Assembly (NCBI GenBank): GCA_964017065.1
Contig: OZ024792.1
Span: 5,699,754 to 5,763,753, forward strand
DNA from: Haliclona indistincta
Lineage: Eukaryota > Porifera > Demospongiae > Haplosclerida > Chalinidae
DNA: 64,000 nucleotides
Direction: 5' to 3'
Shown here: positions 1 through 24,926 of the stretch, in pieces
Position numbering within the stretch: the stretch's first letter is position 1
Layout of the letters: every line of letters begins with the position of its first letter
The notes under the pieces: model-generated
What the model saw: only the letters and a program-made list of their open reading frames with translations
Database searches by the model: none
What the model was told of the DNA's origin: nothing
Translations under genes and position numbers: made by a program

Positions 1-3000
1 AACTACTAGGACTGCTGCGACTGCAATTACCCCAACACTGACACCAACAGCAACTCCAACAGTGTTCGCTCGAGATGTTGGCCGCAGATCAGAAGCGAGG
101 CCTTGCTGTATTCCACTCACACCAGATGCACCAACCTGCAGGTGAAATCACAATAGTTGATACTACTAAACAGTACCATTTCTTACAGAAGCTGCAATTT
201 GACTTTCTTGTTGTCTGACCGCATCAGCCAATCGGCTTCCTGATACCACGCCTCCATTGGGTGTTTCCGCAAACATAGCGACCTCCAATCTGCCGTTGAC
301 CTCACGGACACCTTCATCAACGATTTTAATGGAACTTGGGGCAACACCTTGACGACGTCTGCTGTTCAAACTGTTGGCAACTGCTATCCTGAAATTTTCC
401 TCGTTACGAATGAATTCTTCTCTCTGAAAGAGTGAGACCAGATTAGTGCATGTGAGTACAAGTTATAATATTATGGTTGTTTACCGTTATTCCAGTCAAT
501 TGGATGGTAACCACATTATTTAGTTGCTCCTCGGTCAGATCAGAAATTCTCACATTAACATCAGGCTAGATGGAAATACAAACAATCATACCATAATTTT
601 GTTATAATCGACCACTTACAGGTAAGGTCGGGGTTCTTGATGGTTGTGTTGGGGTTTCAGAAGTAGGTCTAGTTGGAGCTGGTGTTGAGGACGGTTGCTG
701 GACGACTGTTGTTGGCAATGGTGGACCAGTGCAGGACAGCTCCTGCTGGTTGTTCCTTAAGAAGTTACAGTAGTCACAGAGGAGCTCTGATTGGTGCCCA
801 CAGTTCAGTGGAAAGAAGGTGCAGGCACTTCTGAGAGCACACAAGGTCACACGTTGGTTCTGAGACAAGTTAGATTCTTCAAGTGTGCCGCATCGTTGAG
901 CAACTCCGGAGCAAGTCTGACAAGTTTCTGGAGTAAACCGAGTGACACAACTAGTGGTATCTTGTCCAATGAGCCGGCAGAACAGTCCAGCATAGTCGTC
1001 GGTGCAGTTAGCACCTGGTTGAGGGAGAGTGGGACACTGTGTGTTGATCAACTCACAGAGAGAGCAGTCTGCATTAGTGTAAGCTTGAGCACAGAGAGGA
1101 AATGAAATAGACAGTGCCCGACAGATACCACGGATGGTTGTGTTGAAGCAAAGATCTGAAATAGTGGGGAACGTGGTACCAGAAGGACACTGAGCAGCAA
1201 CTTGGTCACAGAACTGGCATGCTTCACGCGAGTATATTGAAGTGCAGTCAGTCCTGTTCAGAGGATCACAGCCACTGTGCAGCAATGGTTGTCCACATAC
1301 CTCTTGAGGGAAGAAAGCAGCTGGAAGATTGAGGTTGGGGCACTCATTAATCAGAGTTTGGCAGTTTGTGCAGTAGTCGTTTCCAAACAAAGTAAAGCAT
1401 GGAAGATATCGTCCACTGATTGCACAGCTGGTTGCCAATGGTGACGTACAGGTTGGATTAACTCCACTTCCACTTATACCAAGACAAGACTCACAGAATG
1501 AACAGTATTGAGGATTATAGAAATTCTCACAAGAATTATTTAGTTGATGAGTAAGAACAGTTGGTGTACAGAAGCTCTGCAAACAAGGAGATGAGTTACA
1601 CTCCTCTGGTGTGGGCATCATTGAATTAGGGATAGAGAGAGAAGAGTTCAGACTGCCTGGTGGACACAGACCAACGATAAGATTGCACGGTGAGCATTGC
1701 TCTGGTGTTAACATCTGTCTTGAGTTTATGTCATTGATGCTACTGAAGCAGAAGTTTACGAGGTCTTGATTACCGCAAGCATATTGTCCGCAGTCCTCGA
1801 TGTAGAACTGACACACAGAGCAGAAAATCTTGATCTGTGGTACACTAACAGATAATGCTTGACAGGCAACGCCAGTAGGGATGGATCCACAGACATAGGT
1901 AATGTTGGACTGACAGAACTGGTTTTGGTTTCCAGTGGAATTTGGACACATTTGAAGATAGTATTGACAGGCTACGCACAGCTCCGAAGAAAAGTCACAG
2001 CCCTCTTCAACAATGGATCGACAGAGATAGATCGATTCAGCAACACAGGTATCAAAAATCGTGATGTTTGCAGGACAGACTGAGTTGAACAGCTGACAAA
2101 TTGAGCAGTCAGCGTTGTTGTAAACCTCAGCACACTCGGGGAAAGAAATTGAAATAGTCTGACAGAAATCACGCGTTGTGTCATTCGCACACAACTCGGA
2201 AATTGGAGGTGTTGTTGTGACGGGTGGACACATATCATTAACTGAGGAACAGAATTGACAAGACTCTTCTGAGTACACCCCAGAACAGTTTGAATTAGTA
2301 GCAAAAACAGCACAGGCACTTCGCAAAATAGGTTGCCCACATACCTGTGAGGGAAAGAAGTTGTCAGGATAATCAAAATTAGGGCAAAGATTCAACAACT
2401 CCTTGCAAGAGTCACAGTATTCACTTCCAAAGGTGGAATAGCAGGGGAGGTATCGAGCAGTGATGGAACAGCTGCTAGCTATGGGTGACATGCACCTTGG
2501 ATCGGTTCCATTACTACTCCCATAACATGCTTCACAGAAAGTACAGTAGTCATCATTGTATGTGTCATTACACGGCAAGTTGAACTGACGAGAGAACGTA
2601 GTAGGCAGACAGAAGCTCTGCAGACATGGAGAGTTCAAGCATTCCTCTGCTGTGGGTATGACAGCCTGAGGGAAAGTTTGAATGGATCCACCGTTTGGTC
2701 GAATCTTCTCGCATAGTCCAACCACTAGGTTGCAAGGAGAGCAGATTTGTGGAGATGATGTCTGTCGATCGGTAGCATTAGTGATGGTCCTGAAACACGA
2801 ATCCACCAGACTGCTTTGGTTACAGATCACACTTCCACAATCTTCAGCATAGAAGTCACAGAGTGAACAGAAAACAGTTAAACCTGAAGATGCTTGATTA
2901 GCTAGAACCCGGCAAGCTTCGCCTGTGGGAAGGGAACCACAAATTTGAGAGACTTCTGAAAAACAAAACTGCTCTTGACTGCCAGAAATGTTTCCACAAG

Positions 3001-6000
3001 ACTGCAAGTACCCTTGACAAGCCATGCAAAGCTCTGGCGTGTACACTTCACAGTCGGACTCTAGAACTGACCTGCAGAGATATGAAGAAGCTTGACTGCA
3101 TGTATCAAACTGTGAAAGAATCATGGAAAAGTTAGATGGACAAATAGAGTCGAGTGCTTGACACAGAGAGCAGTCACGATCAGGATAGCCATTAGCGCAA
3201 TGTGGTAATGAAGTCGATACAAGTGTACGACAGGCACTTCGAATTGTTGCATTAGAGCAAAGATCTTCCAATGTTGGTAGAGCGCCATTTGTTGGGCATT
3301 GGGACTGAAAGGTACTACACAACTGACAGACTTGTTCGGTGTATAGTTCTGAGCAGTTTGGATTGCTAGTGAGAACAGAACAGCTGCTACGCAAGACAGG
3401 GTTGTCACACGCTGCTGCTGGTAGCAAACCACCAGATGAGGAGTAATTCAGGTTCGGACATTTGCTAATTAATTCACTACAGAAACTGCAATATGCATCT
3501 CCGTATAACTCAGGACATGAGAAGTATGTGATGGTGATGGCGCAACTGCTGGCAATTGGACTGGTACATATTGGATCCACAAAATTGTTGCCTCCAGATC
3601 CAGAAGAATCACCTTGACATGCCTCACAGAAACTGCAGTAAACTGGATCATAGGCAGCGTCACAAGGAACATTCAGGTAATCGTAGAACGAAACAGGTGA
3701 ACAAATGCTCAGTAGACAAGGCGAGCTCATGCACTCTTCTGGAGTTGGCGCTAGTGCTTGTAGAGCTGCAAGAGAGGAGTTGATAGTAGGATCTGGAACA
3801 TCCGATCGTAACAATGGACACACTCCAATGATCAAGCTACAAGGAGCACATTGATCAGTAGGAAACAGAGACTGTTGCTCAGCATTCATTGTAGCATTGA
3901 AACACATCTCAACTAGATTGCTGTCATTACAAGCCACTTCACCACAATCGTTCACGTAGAGGTCACACATGGAACAAACGACAGACAGACCAGATGAAGC
4001 AGAAGAAACAAGGCTACGACAAGCAGATCCTGTTGGAATAGAACCACATATGTGAGAGACTTCTGAAAAACAAAATTGTTCTCGACTTGCTGTAGTGTTG
4101 GCACACATCTGAAGGTATCCTTGGCAACCCAGACACAACTCTGGCGTCAGAACACTGCAGTCCGATTCCAATACGGATCTGCATAGATATGAGGATGCTT
4201 GACTGCAAGTATCGAGATTCATGAGAATCATAGAGAGGTTTGAAGGACACACCAACTCTAGTTCTTGACAGAGAGAGCAATCCTGAGTAGGAGATATTTC
4301 CCCACAGAATGGAACTGAACTGGAAACCAAAGATCGGCACAAACTTCTAAGTGTTTGATTGGAGCAATATGTTGCTAGCGATTCTGAGCTTGACGAACAC
4401 TGCGTATTGAACGAGGTGCAAAATTGACAAGCTTGTGGAGTGTACACTGAGTCGCAGTTTGGATTGCTGGTAAGGATTGAACAGCCACTTCGTATAACTG
4501 GGTTGTTACATACTTCAGTTGGATAACTAATATTGGTGACGTTCAGGTTTGTACATTGTCCGATAATTCCGTTGCAAAATTCGCAATAAAAATCTCCGAA
4601 CAAGCTGTTGCAGGGAAAATTTGTGGTAGTGATGGCACAAGTGGTAGCAAGCGGTGAGGTACAAACTGGATCAACAGCTGAACTGTTTGCTACACAAGAC
4701 TCACAGAAATCACAATATTCGGATTGGTAGATGGTATCACATGACACGTTGGCATGACTCAAGTAGGTAATCGGTGAACACAAACTCATCAGACAAGCAG
4801 AGTTACTGCATTCTTCGGGTGTAGGAGCTAAAGATCGTAGCGCCGAGATTGAAGAGTTTATAGTAGCATTAGCCACACCTGAGCGAAGTACCGGGCAGAG
4901 ACCCAGTACCAAGCTACACGGAGAACACTGCTCAGCCGATAGCATCACTTGCTGGTTAAAACCAGTAGTGCTGTTATAGCACATTTCTGCTAGATTTGTA
5001 TCATTGCAAGCGACTTCTCCACAATCTTGAACATAGAATTCACACAAAGAGCACACTGTCGACAAGCCTGACACATTAGCGGTGAGTGATCGACATGATG
5101 GACCAGCTGGAACTGTTCCACAAAGCTGAGAGGCTTCTGAGTAACAAAAGTTAGTACGATTACCAGTTGTGTTAGCGCACAATGGTAGATAGAACTCACA
5201 GGATGAGCATAATTCTGGTATAAAACTGCAGCTAGATTGCATGACTGAATTGCAGAGATACACAGTTGCTTGACTGCACGAATCGAAGATGTTAGTGGGA
5301 AGATCGATACTTGAAGGACAGACTGATTCTAGTACTTGGCAGAAAGAGCAGTCGGGGTTAGAATATACGCTGCTGCATTGAGGAAGAGGAACAGACAAAG
5401 TCTGACAGAAGCCTCGGAATGTTGCATTGAAGCACAGATCAGCTAGGCTAGGTAGGTTGTTCAATGGAGGACATTTCGTAGCAACCATGCTACAGAATGA
5501 GCAAGCATCTCCTCCATACACTGACTCACAGTCTGGACTGCTGGATAGGACTGAGCAACCACTGAGCAGGAAAGGCTGCTCACAAACTTGCATGGGGAAG
5601 AAATTTTCAGGAAAGATGAGACTAGGGCATTGGGCTAGCACCTGTTGACAGGACGTACAGTAGTCGCTTCCGTAAATGAGAAAACACGGCAAGTATCTTG
5701 ATGTTACAGCGCAGCTGAGTGCCATAGAGGTCAAGCAAATAGGATTACCAGTCGAATTTCCACCTTCCGGAAAGTTTTCACAAGCATCGCAGAACGTGCA
5801 ATATTCAGGATCATAGACACTGTCGCAAGGAAGGTTAGTATACCGCAGAATAACCATTGGCGAACAGAAACTCTGCAAGCAAGGTGAGCTTCTACACTCT
5901 TGTGGGTTGGGTATTACGGAACGTAGAAATCCAAGAGAAGTAATGTCACTGTTGTTTCTGAAGCCACCTTGAACACCAGAGCAGAGACCAATGACTAAGC

Positions 6001-7228
6001 TGCATGGAGAACATTGTTGAGGGGACACGTCTTGGCGTTCTGTTAAATTGCCAATGGTTTCTCCACACATGTTGATGAGGTCACTGTTGTTGCAAGCCAT
6101 TTTACCGCAATCTTGTACATAGAGATCACAGAGTGAGCAGAAGATTGTAAATCCAGACGATACATTTGAGACAAGAGCTTGGCATGAAGGACCAGTAGGG
6201 AAAGAATTGCACACATGAGAGATATCAGAATAACAAAAGTCGGTTATAGCTCCAGTGCTGTTAGCGCAGGTTTGAAGATAAGTCTGACAAACAGTGCATA
6301 GGTCCGGGTAAGCTTGACAATCAGAGTTAACCACAGCTCTGCAAGCATAGGACGAAGCATGCGAACACGTGTCTAAGAAGCCGATGATAGAAGGACACAT
6401 TGCATTAACAGCTTGACAGATGGAGCATTCTGATGCAGTACTCCCGCCACCACAGTGAGTTGAAGTTACAGACAGAGACTGACAGAAGGTACGCAGTGTA
6501 GAATTACAAATGTTATCAAGGGCGGGTGGACCTGTGACAGGAGGGCAACGATCGATAACAAGGTCACAGAACTGGCAAAAGCCTTCCGAGTACACCAATG
6601 AGCAGTTGGGATTATTCCTGATAACCTCGCAGCTGCTGTGCAATAAAGGATTGTCGCACACTTGCTGCGAAAAGATGACGTTGGTAAAGTTAAAGTTGTT
6701 GCAAGTAGTTTCGTAGAAGTCACAAACTTCACAGTACGGAGTGCCTGCCGCAAAGTTGCAGATGGGATTATTTCTCAGCATGTTGCAGAACTGCGTGATC
6801 CCGGAAGAAGAACCAGAGCAGATTTCGGGTAACGGGTTAGCTGGTAAGGTGCACTGGCTCCTGATATCCTGACAGTAGTTGCAAGTCGTGTAACTGCAAA
6901 GTCCGCTGCAGCTGTCAGTCGTGACGAAGCTACAAAAGTAAGCGAAGCTCGAGTTGCAATTTATGCTGTCCAGCGTGTAATGATCGGGGAAGGTGTCCGC
7001 AACGCAAGACCGACAGAAATCACAGTAACGCTCGTTGTAAATAGCCTCACAAGTTCCATTACTGCCGGCAGTGTTCAGGGCGTAGTATGCAGAGCAGAAA
7101 CCTTGGAGGCATGGAGAAGTTCCACAGTGTGGGACATTTAGAAGAGAGCTGCCAGTTGGTGCAGGCTGATTCTGAGCATTACACACGCAAAAAAGCAAAG
7201 AGAAGCACAGGAATAGCAAGCTGCCCAT
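1..7228 (-). CDS. Giant cysteine-rich repeat surface protein with SEA-like domain and TM helix (3' end cut by window)
   Basis: Exon 1 (7228-620) encodes about 2,200 residues, followed by exons 565-485, 423-187 and 135 to the window edge, all with GT-AG borders. It opens with a signal peptide (MGSLLFLCFSLLFCVCNA). The ectodomain has six blocks of about 360 residues, each beginning with a variant of EEC-x3-PCL-x2-FC, at about 7130, 5895, 4815, 3735, 2640 and 1605. Each block holds about seven modules of 40-50 residues with six cysteines and a central C-x2-C (for example YCSFC). N-glycosylation sequons are dense. After a Thr/Pro-rich linker, exons 2-3 look like an SEA domain (VTIQLTG start, then a REEF helix). 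The last exon enters a hydrophobic Val/Ala/Gly helix. I infer a type I membrane protein; the cysteine module is not one I can name. Confidence 0.8.
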
Positions 7229-8490
7229 CTTGTCTCTCGACTATCCCAACTCTTACTCTGTATGGAGGTGAGATACCGGTAATCAGACAAAAATGAATAC
7301 ACTTAAATGAATATGAATATCACAATCGACCCGACTGCACGCGCGTCTGTGCGCATTAAATAATTATTATCAAATACACTATTTACAGACAAAACTTACC
7401 ACTGCATGAGCCTGCTAAACAATCGCAAAATAACTATTGACAAAGGTCTACGGTAATCAACAACACTGACAGCAGAGCCCTGATTTTTAGTTAGTTGATA
7501 GTACCTGGAACCCCCACATTGTTGCTAACGATATTCACCGTTGATTAGCACCGAGAATCCGGTTTAGTGCAGAGTGCAAACACAATGCATGCTATTAATC
7601 CCAATGCGCGGTGAATAGCTTTAGGCTGAGAACCCAGCCATAGAAATTCAAAATATTGATGCATTGTGGTATGGAGACAAATCTGCAATGTAAACCTGAG
7701 GCAGGCAGCTTTTTGAAAATGTGATTGCAGGCTGCTTGTAACTTGTTCAGTCTCTGTTGTCTTTGCATGATGGAGAGGCTGAATGAGAGTTCTCATAATG
7801 GAGAGACTGAAGGAGAGCTCTCTGTTCAGAACTCTCTTCCTTATTGCCCCCTCTTTAAGTTCCTTTAAATATCTTGTAATTTATAATTCATTTAGGGTAC
7901 ACTTTATAAGCTGTTGCTATTGTTTGTCCTTGTCAACTTAACAAAATTATTATAGAAAAAAAACACATTAGTACATTATTATAGGTGACAGTCTGTGTTA
8001 CCAAGCAAGGAGCCTGAAATTAAAATAAATATGGTGCTGTCCCAAAGGGGTTGACTTACACCCACACCTGGGGACTTATAGACACATTGACTGGCACGTG
8101 ATGAAGCATATGTAACAACTCTGCGAGATGATCTAACCATGAGTAGTGTCTATTAGTGATGAATCTATTTAACAACCAATGGTTTCCTGCACACATTCAT
8201 TGGGAGTCTTGGGACATGCTTCAGGCAGTCATGATTACTGACTTCTCCGGAAGATACACCCATAGCTTTTAGTAAGTAAAAACACAATCACTGGAACTGT
8301 TATGATTATGGCAAGCTTTCTCAACAATAACAATAACCTTTATTCTGCTGTATTGCGTGTATTCAAAACAACATAGAAAAGTTCTTATACAGACCAAACA
8401 AAAATTGATTTATTTCATGTAAACATTTTCGGAAGTGAACATACATATGTAGAAAGTTGACAAATTTACACAATGAAGAAAATAAAAAAT
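7229..8490. other. Intergenic spacer with upstream region of the cysteine-rich gene
   Basis: The two flanking genes are both on the minus strand, so this holds the promoter of the cysteine-rich gene and the 3' flank of USP19. The sequence is AT-rich, with short imperfect repeats of a purine-rich GGAGAG motif near 7770-7820. I see no supported coding region or RNA gene. Confidence 0.5.
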
Positions 8491-19381
<10,891 letters not shown>

Positions 19382-19571
19382 GATCTAATTTTCCACGCGT
19401 TAAACTACTTACCGTAATATTACATACTGTACTCTTATTAAATTCAGATGTCAAAATTATTTAAAAAATAATAATAAACATGTAATTAGAATTAGATCCT
19501 AATTATAAGAGAAGAAAAATGAGAATATCCACTGATTTATATTATCATGATAATTTTATTTTGCATGTATT

Positions 19572-20208
19572 TTATTGTTTAGAGGGTTGTTGACTATTCT
19601 CCCACATCACAACATGATAGTCCATATGAAGCCGTGGTATTCTCAACTCCACCTCTCCCTATAGAATAGGAACATGCAGTAAAGGTTCGTTATTGACCTC
19701 TCACTAGTATTATAATGGGCAACATTGCTCACCAAAATGCAATATTTTCACAATGAAAGAACTAAAAGTAAACACAACCTTAACCTCTTTACATAAACAC
19801 TTTATACCAGCTGCACACACTATACATGCTATTATTGTACATTATGTATTGTACTGTGTCTATAGGTGTATCGCTGCATGTTGGTGGCTACTGTTTCTCA
19901 CCTCTGGAGTGAGGTTTGTATAAATTCTCTTCATTACCCATCGTGCTACTTGGTCGCATGATACCTGCTGCTCTTCATAAAATTCGTGAGCATGAAAACC
20001 ATCTTCATCAAAAAACATAGAACTGCAGCAGCAATATTAAAAACAGGAAAACTTTAAAAGCACAACCTCACCTTGTTCTCTTCCATACCACTGGTGACGC
20101 CAATACTTGTGCTTTCACTAATGGACCACCGTGCTGGCCTTTTTTACGCTTCTTACTCTTGCCTGACTCATCTCTGCCTGTCTCGTCTTTCGACCAAAGG
20201 CCACCCAT
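19572..20208 (-). CDS. TUSC2: Tumour suppressor candidate 2 (FUS1) homologue
   Basis: Exons 20208-20072, 20022-19902 and 19658-19572 join in phase to 345 bases, or 114 residues (human about 110). The core SMFFDEDGFHAHEFYEE is the TUSC2 signature, and IPRLHMDYHV matches the C-terminal strand. In animals TUSC2 is a small myristoylated protein linked to mitochondria and calcium handling. I chose the start giving MGGLWSK because glycine at position 2 fits N-myristoylation; the frame is open further upstream. A Lys/Arg-rich stretch (KSKKRKKG) follows, unlike the human N-terminus. It shares orientation with USP19, 190 bp away. Confidence 0.9.
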
Positions 20209-20468
20209 GTTGTTTTGTTCAATTTTACATTCAGATAAAAAGGATAAGCGGTAGGTGCAACGCCCACCTGCTACCCAGTTCAATGATTCAGTCGTCAACA
20301 CAGTTATTCACAATGTACTGCAGAGCACATTACACACACTGCTTGATAACAGCAATACCAAAATATAAACAATACACAACAAACAAACAACACATTCAAT
20401 TCACTAGTATAGTTTTATTACTCGTTCAAATCCAAGTGAGAAATAATATACACAACAAACAACATAGT

Positions 20469-23400
20469 CTAATTTTTCAAAGGCTTGCGACCGATTCTCT
20501 TCATTATCAAGATAAGCCGCATTGCTATATCTCCTATGAGAGGGCGCTGCAATGAATCACCATGCCAACAAGACGTCATTAGTTCCCAGCAGTCGCTATC
20601 GAACCGCGGCAATCTCTCCGGTCTTAACCCTTTCCTGACTGCAGTCCACAGCTGCTCCTTGTTCTGACAGGCATCAAATGCGCCGGGCAGCTTGGTATCA
20701 TTAGAACAAATGTACCTAATGGGAAAAAGTTCATGAAAAAAGTGATGACTTTTACACAGACACTCACCAGAAGAGTATTCCAAAAGCATATATATCTACA
20801 GAGCTGTCATAGCTGCCACCGAAGAGCTCAGGAGCCATGTGGATCGGTGTTCCAACTATGGTGCAGGTCATCATTGCCTCAGGCTTACAGAACCCAAGAT
20901 CAGTGAGAGTGCCTCGATTTGCAGGATCAAGCTAGACACCATGAAACATGAATCAAATGTAACATTCCCGATCTCTGTTCCTCACCAGAACATTCTTCAG
21001 TTTAATGTCACGATGCAACAGACCTTGACTGTGTAGAAATCTAATGCCCTCGATAACATCAAGAGCTATCTGTAGTCTAGAGCCAAAGTCTAGCCCAACC
21101 TAGCAAAAAAAGAATCAAGTACATCATAGTGTTCCCTATCAGGTGCACCTTGAGAGCAGCATGAAGGTCACGTGGATATCGCGGCATGATGAAGAGAACA
21201 ACAGCATTTGATCCATTAGAGTAGTCATCATCGATCAGGGCGCCAACAATACTGACCACACGATCATTGCGAGGAAGAGTCCTAACAATAAATATTATAA
21301 AATAGACTCAACCATCTTTCATGCAGTAATCTTACCAAGTGTAGTGGAACTCCAGTGCCAGATCATTCCAGTGTTTCTCATCAGGTGGTACAACACTCTT
21401 AACAGCCAGAGGGCCCTTGCCTGCCCACTCAGCACACTGAAACACTACTCCATACTGACCACGCCCTATAGAAAAAAAGCAGAAACAGGTAATCTTGGCT
21501 TGTTTTTAACTTCATCAGTTTCTTTACTAAAATCAAATAAACACTAAGGACCTTACAAAAGATTGTTGAAGCATCTATGTTACGCACAGAAGCAAACTGT
21601 GTATCAATTTCAGTATCGCTTGCACTTTTAATTGCACACATATTGTGCATTTCATAGTTCTGTTCTATAAACTGGGTATTCTGTATTTACTAACCGAGTT
21701 CTCTACCAGTGACTGGGAGACCATGGACAATACCATCTCTGAGAGCAACACTACTGAGAGATAATCTAGCCATTTTAGGAGTGAGGATCTAGAAAAGGAA
21801 GGCAACAGATAATTAGGAGGAAGACAAGAGAGATGAGTGGTGAAGAGAGAGGAAGGAAAATGTACCTACTACCTACCTTTCTAATGGTTTCTCTTTGTCC
21901 TTCCTTCTCCTTTAAGCGACCACTCTGTCTGTTCTCCAGCTGTTTCATGGCTCCTAGGAAAGCCTCATGAGAAGATCCCACCTTGTTGCGGAACTGTGCA
22001 CAGATGCTTTTAGCTAGTCGCGAAGGACTCATACTATCGATAAGCTGACGAGTGTACTTCTCTCTCCACTGCTTATCTCGAACATTAGTGGTCTTGTACG
22101 ATGGACCAGAGAAGGTATGCTTGACTCTCTCGAGAAAGAGACGCACTGCTGAAGTACTCGTTCGCTCAGAGAACTCCAGCGCATAGGCTGAATCCAAGAT
22201 CTGTCTGAGAGCTTGGGAGCTTGTCTGATCATTGGTGACGACAGGAGCTTGCTCGGATCCAACAGCACCTTCTAGCCCGTCAATTACTCTCTGCAAGGTG
22301 CCTATTACACTCTCTCGAAGGTAGTTAACAGAGCTGACCAGTCTGTTCGATATCTGCTTGCTCAACTGAAGGAAAATATAATCCTGCATCATTGCAATGC
22401 ATTGCCTAAGAGATTTGGCATCCGAGGCTGCGCCAGATTCCTCAAGGCTGATTCCTTCCATCTCAAGCTCGACCACCTCCATCACAATCTCATCCTCTGC
22501 CTCGGTGATAGTCTGCATGACTATATCCTTGATCTCGGACTGCTTTCTGGATGCTAGTTCGATCAGTTGTGTGTACAGCTTCTCTTCCATGTCCCTCGCA
22601 TACTTGATCTTCCTTGGAGTGATGAGTGAGTCTCGAGTGAGGTCGTGCGCGTAGAGAATAAGGGTTTGGAGGCAACGTGCGTGTGCCTCATGTAGTGATG
22701 AAGCTGCATTGGTGATCTGTTGCCTCATGTTGCACTGGACAAAGCTGAGCAGCTCGGGGACAAAATCCATGAAGTTGGTGACCATCGTGTCAACGGGAAT
22801 GAAATTGAACGCTAGCTCTGGATTGCGCTCCGGATTATCGTGAGGGTTGATTGAAGGAGGGGCCGGAACAGACATAGAAGAAGTGGACATATCGTTGAAG
22901 AAGTCAGCTTTACAGAGCTGATCGTAGATGAATGAGAGAATAGCGGAGTTGCCATGGGCATCTGAAGAATGAGCTGACGATTTTCTCCTTGAGGAAAGCA
23001 TATTGTCCGGAGACACAGTCGCAAAGAGAAGAGGTACGTCTGGCATTAGCTTGCGTACAATTTCAAGCTCTGAAATTTGCTAAGGAAGGAAAGAGAGAGA
23101 GAAAGTGGAGGAGAATGAAGGAGAGGAAATAAAAAGCATCTATGTATACAGTGTAGTAAATTGTATACTAGTGACTATCAGTTAGTGATGAGGTACTAGG
23201 GAATTTGCAACCATGGTACCAATTGCACAGACTTTCAATATGTGTGGGTTGTGTGAGTGTCTGATTACTGCGTGTTGATGTGGTGAGTGAATTGTGTGCG
23301 TGCATGAGTTTGTCAAATTGTGATTGCTGTCAAAGCATCGTGTTCTTCCGGTGAGCATACGCGGCAATCCGCTATGCTTTGAAGGTTGGCGCGTAATGCG

Positions 23401-24560
23401 TGCAACAGCGTGTGGGTTGAGTGATGTGACGACATGCCCACGGTATTTAACGCACAAGAACACCTCGACAATCAAGCTAGGGAAGAAAGAGGGGGATGCT
23501 TGAAAACTGCTACACCTAAAGTTGACTAAATATAATGCAGATGTTCAAAGACATAACCTAAACAATACCATACCCTTCCCTATTGTGGGCTAGGGCAATG
23601 TATAATTCAAGCTCAGTGTGGTGCGACCAACCACACAATTAGACACTCAGCTATTCAGGAAGAGTTTGGGTAAACTCCGCCTGGTTTTGATTGCAAGACA
23701 ATCCAAAATGGTGACATTTGACTGGTGTTGAATAGCGCTATCAATATGGTTCAGACTATGTCTATAAATATAATGACCTTGCTAACAAATGGAGTGCCTG
23801 ATTACCTAGTGACAACGCAATCAACAGCTCAAACTAAGTAAACGGCACAGTTGATCTATATCATTAAGTGTACTTTACAATATCCTGTGAGACAATATAC
23901 CTGTTCACTGAGGGTGCTCCTTGTATCATGCCCATAGATGAAGAATGGGTGTAGCTCCACCTGGCACACCTGCAGCGCCCGTTTGATGGCGTCCACACCT
24001 GACACTGAAGTAGGAGAGCAGATGATCTCGAATCCGGCCTCCAAGATGGCGTTGTTCAGTCCAACCTCGAGAGTAGCGTCTCCGAGAGTGGCGTCAACTC
24101 CTGGACCATTCAGGCACAAACCCTCACGAGGAATACGATGAAAGCTGAGAGCTTGTGTGACTGGACGATCAGTGGCTAGGTCGTAGCCATCTCGCATGTG
24201 ACTCATAACTCGATGCTTCTTGTACTTGAAGTGAATCATTCTCCAGTTCTCATTAGGCTCCCATGGCAGAGGTAGAATAGCCTCACCCAGTACCTCGTTC
24301 ACAATATACGACCTCAATCTGGTCTCTCCAAACACCACTAGTGCTGTTCTCCCTGAAACCACATTGGAGATACATTTCTGCGCTTCCAATGCCAATATAC
24401 TGTCAATAGAAAGCGATTCGTCAAAGTCTTGTAGATCGGAGAGAACCTTGACTGTGTCCTTGAAGATCTTCTTTAGCTTTTTGGCGTGTTGTCTAAATGA
24501 CTGGACTTGCCTCGCGAGGTGCTTCCTCTCTGGCCCAAGGGCAGAAGCTGGCGAGGACAT
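20469..24560 (-). CDS. DSTYK: Dual serine/threonine and tyrosine protein kinase
   Basis: Eight exons: 24560-23901, 23079-21877, 21788-21695, 21465-21336, 21281-21149, 21099-20986, 20931-20768 and 20715-20469. The long N-terminal region matches the DSTYK pattern, with a GTPase-like strand ([14 protein letters not shown]) and helical stretches. The kinase domain has a glycine loop ([11 protein letters not shown]), the lysine in LAVKSVV, the catalytic loop [13 protein letters not shown] in place of DFG (normal for DSTYK), [11 protein letters not shown], and the C-lobe [16 protein letters not shown]. It regulates cell death and FGF/ERK signalling in vertebrates. The 0.8 kb intron at 23080-23900 carries nothing I recognise. 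Confidence 0.93.
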
Positions 24561-24926
24561 GGTCTACAGTAGACTATTAACAGCAGCCGATCGATAAGAA
24601 TTTTGGGCAATCGATTGTTCAATGTTGATAGCCAGGAATCGTCACAAGGGAAGCCTACAAGTTTATTAGTTTACTCAGTACGCACACGACCATAGGGACT
24701 GCATTCGACGAGTCTTCTTATACCAACTCCTTTTGACGTTATGTGTTCCAGCAGTCCAGCGAGACACTAATAACTGCGACACGACTCCACTCAGCAATAC
24801 ACTTAACAGGCCTGATGGCCAGAGGTGCAGAGATAGGCAGGTGATCACGTGATCATAATGTGCTAATTGAAGGGATTGGTTCGGTAGTCATGAATACAAT
24901 TTGCAACAATGAACATTTACTGCTTT
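24561..24926. other. Spacer between DSTYK and CIB-like gene
   Basis: Contains the DSTYK 5' flank and the 3' flank of the CIB-like gene. No other feature is seen. Confidence 0.5.
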
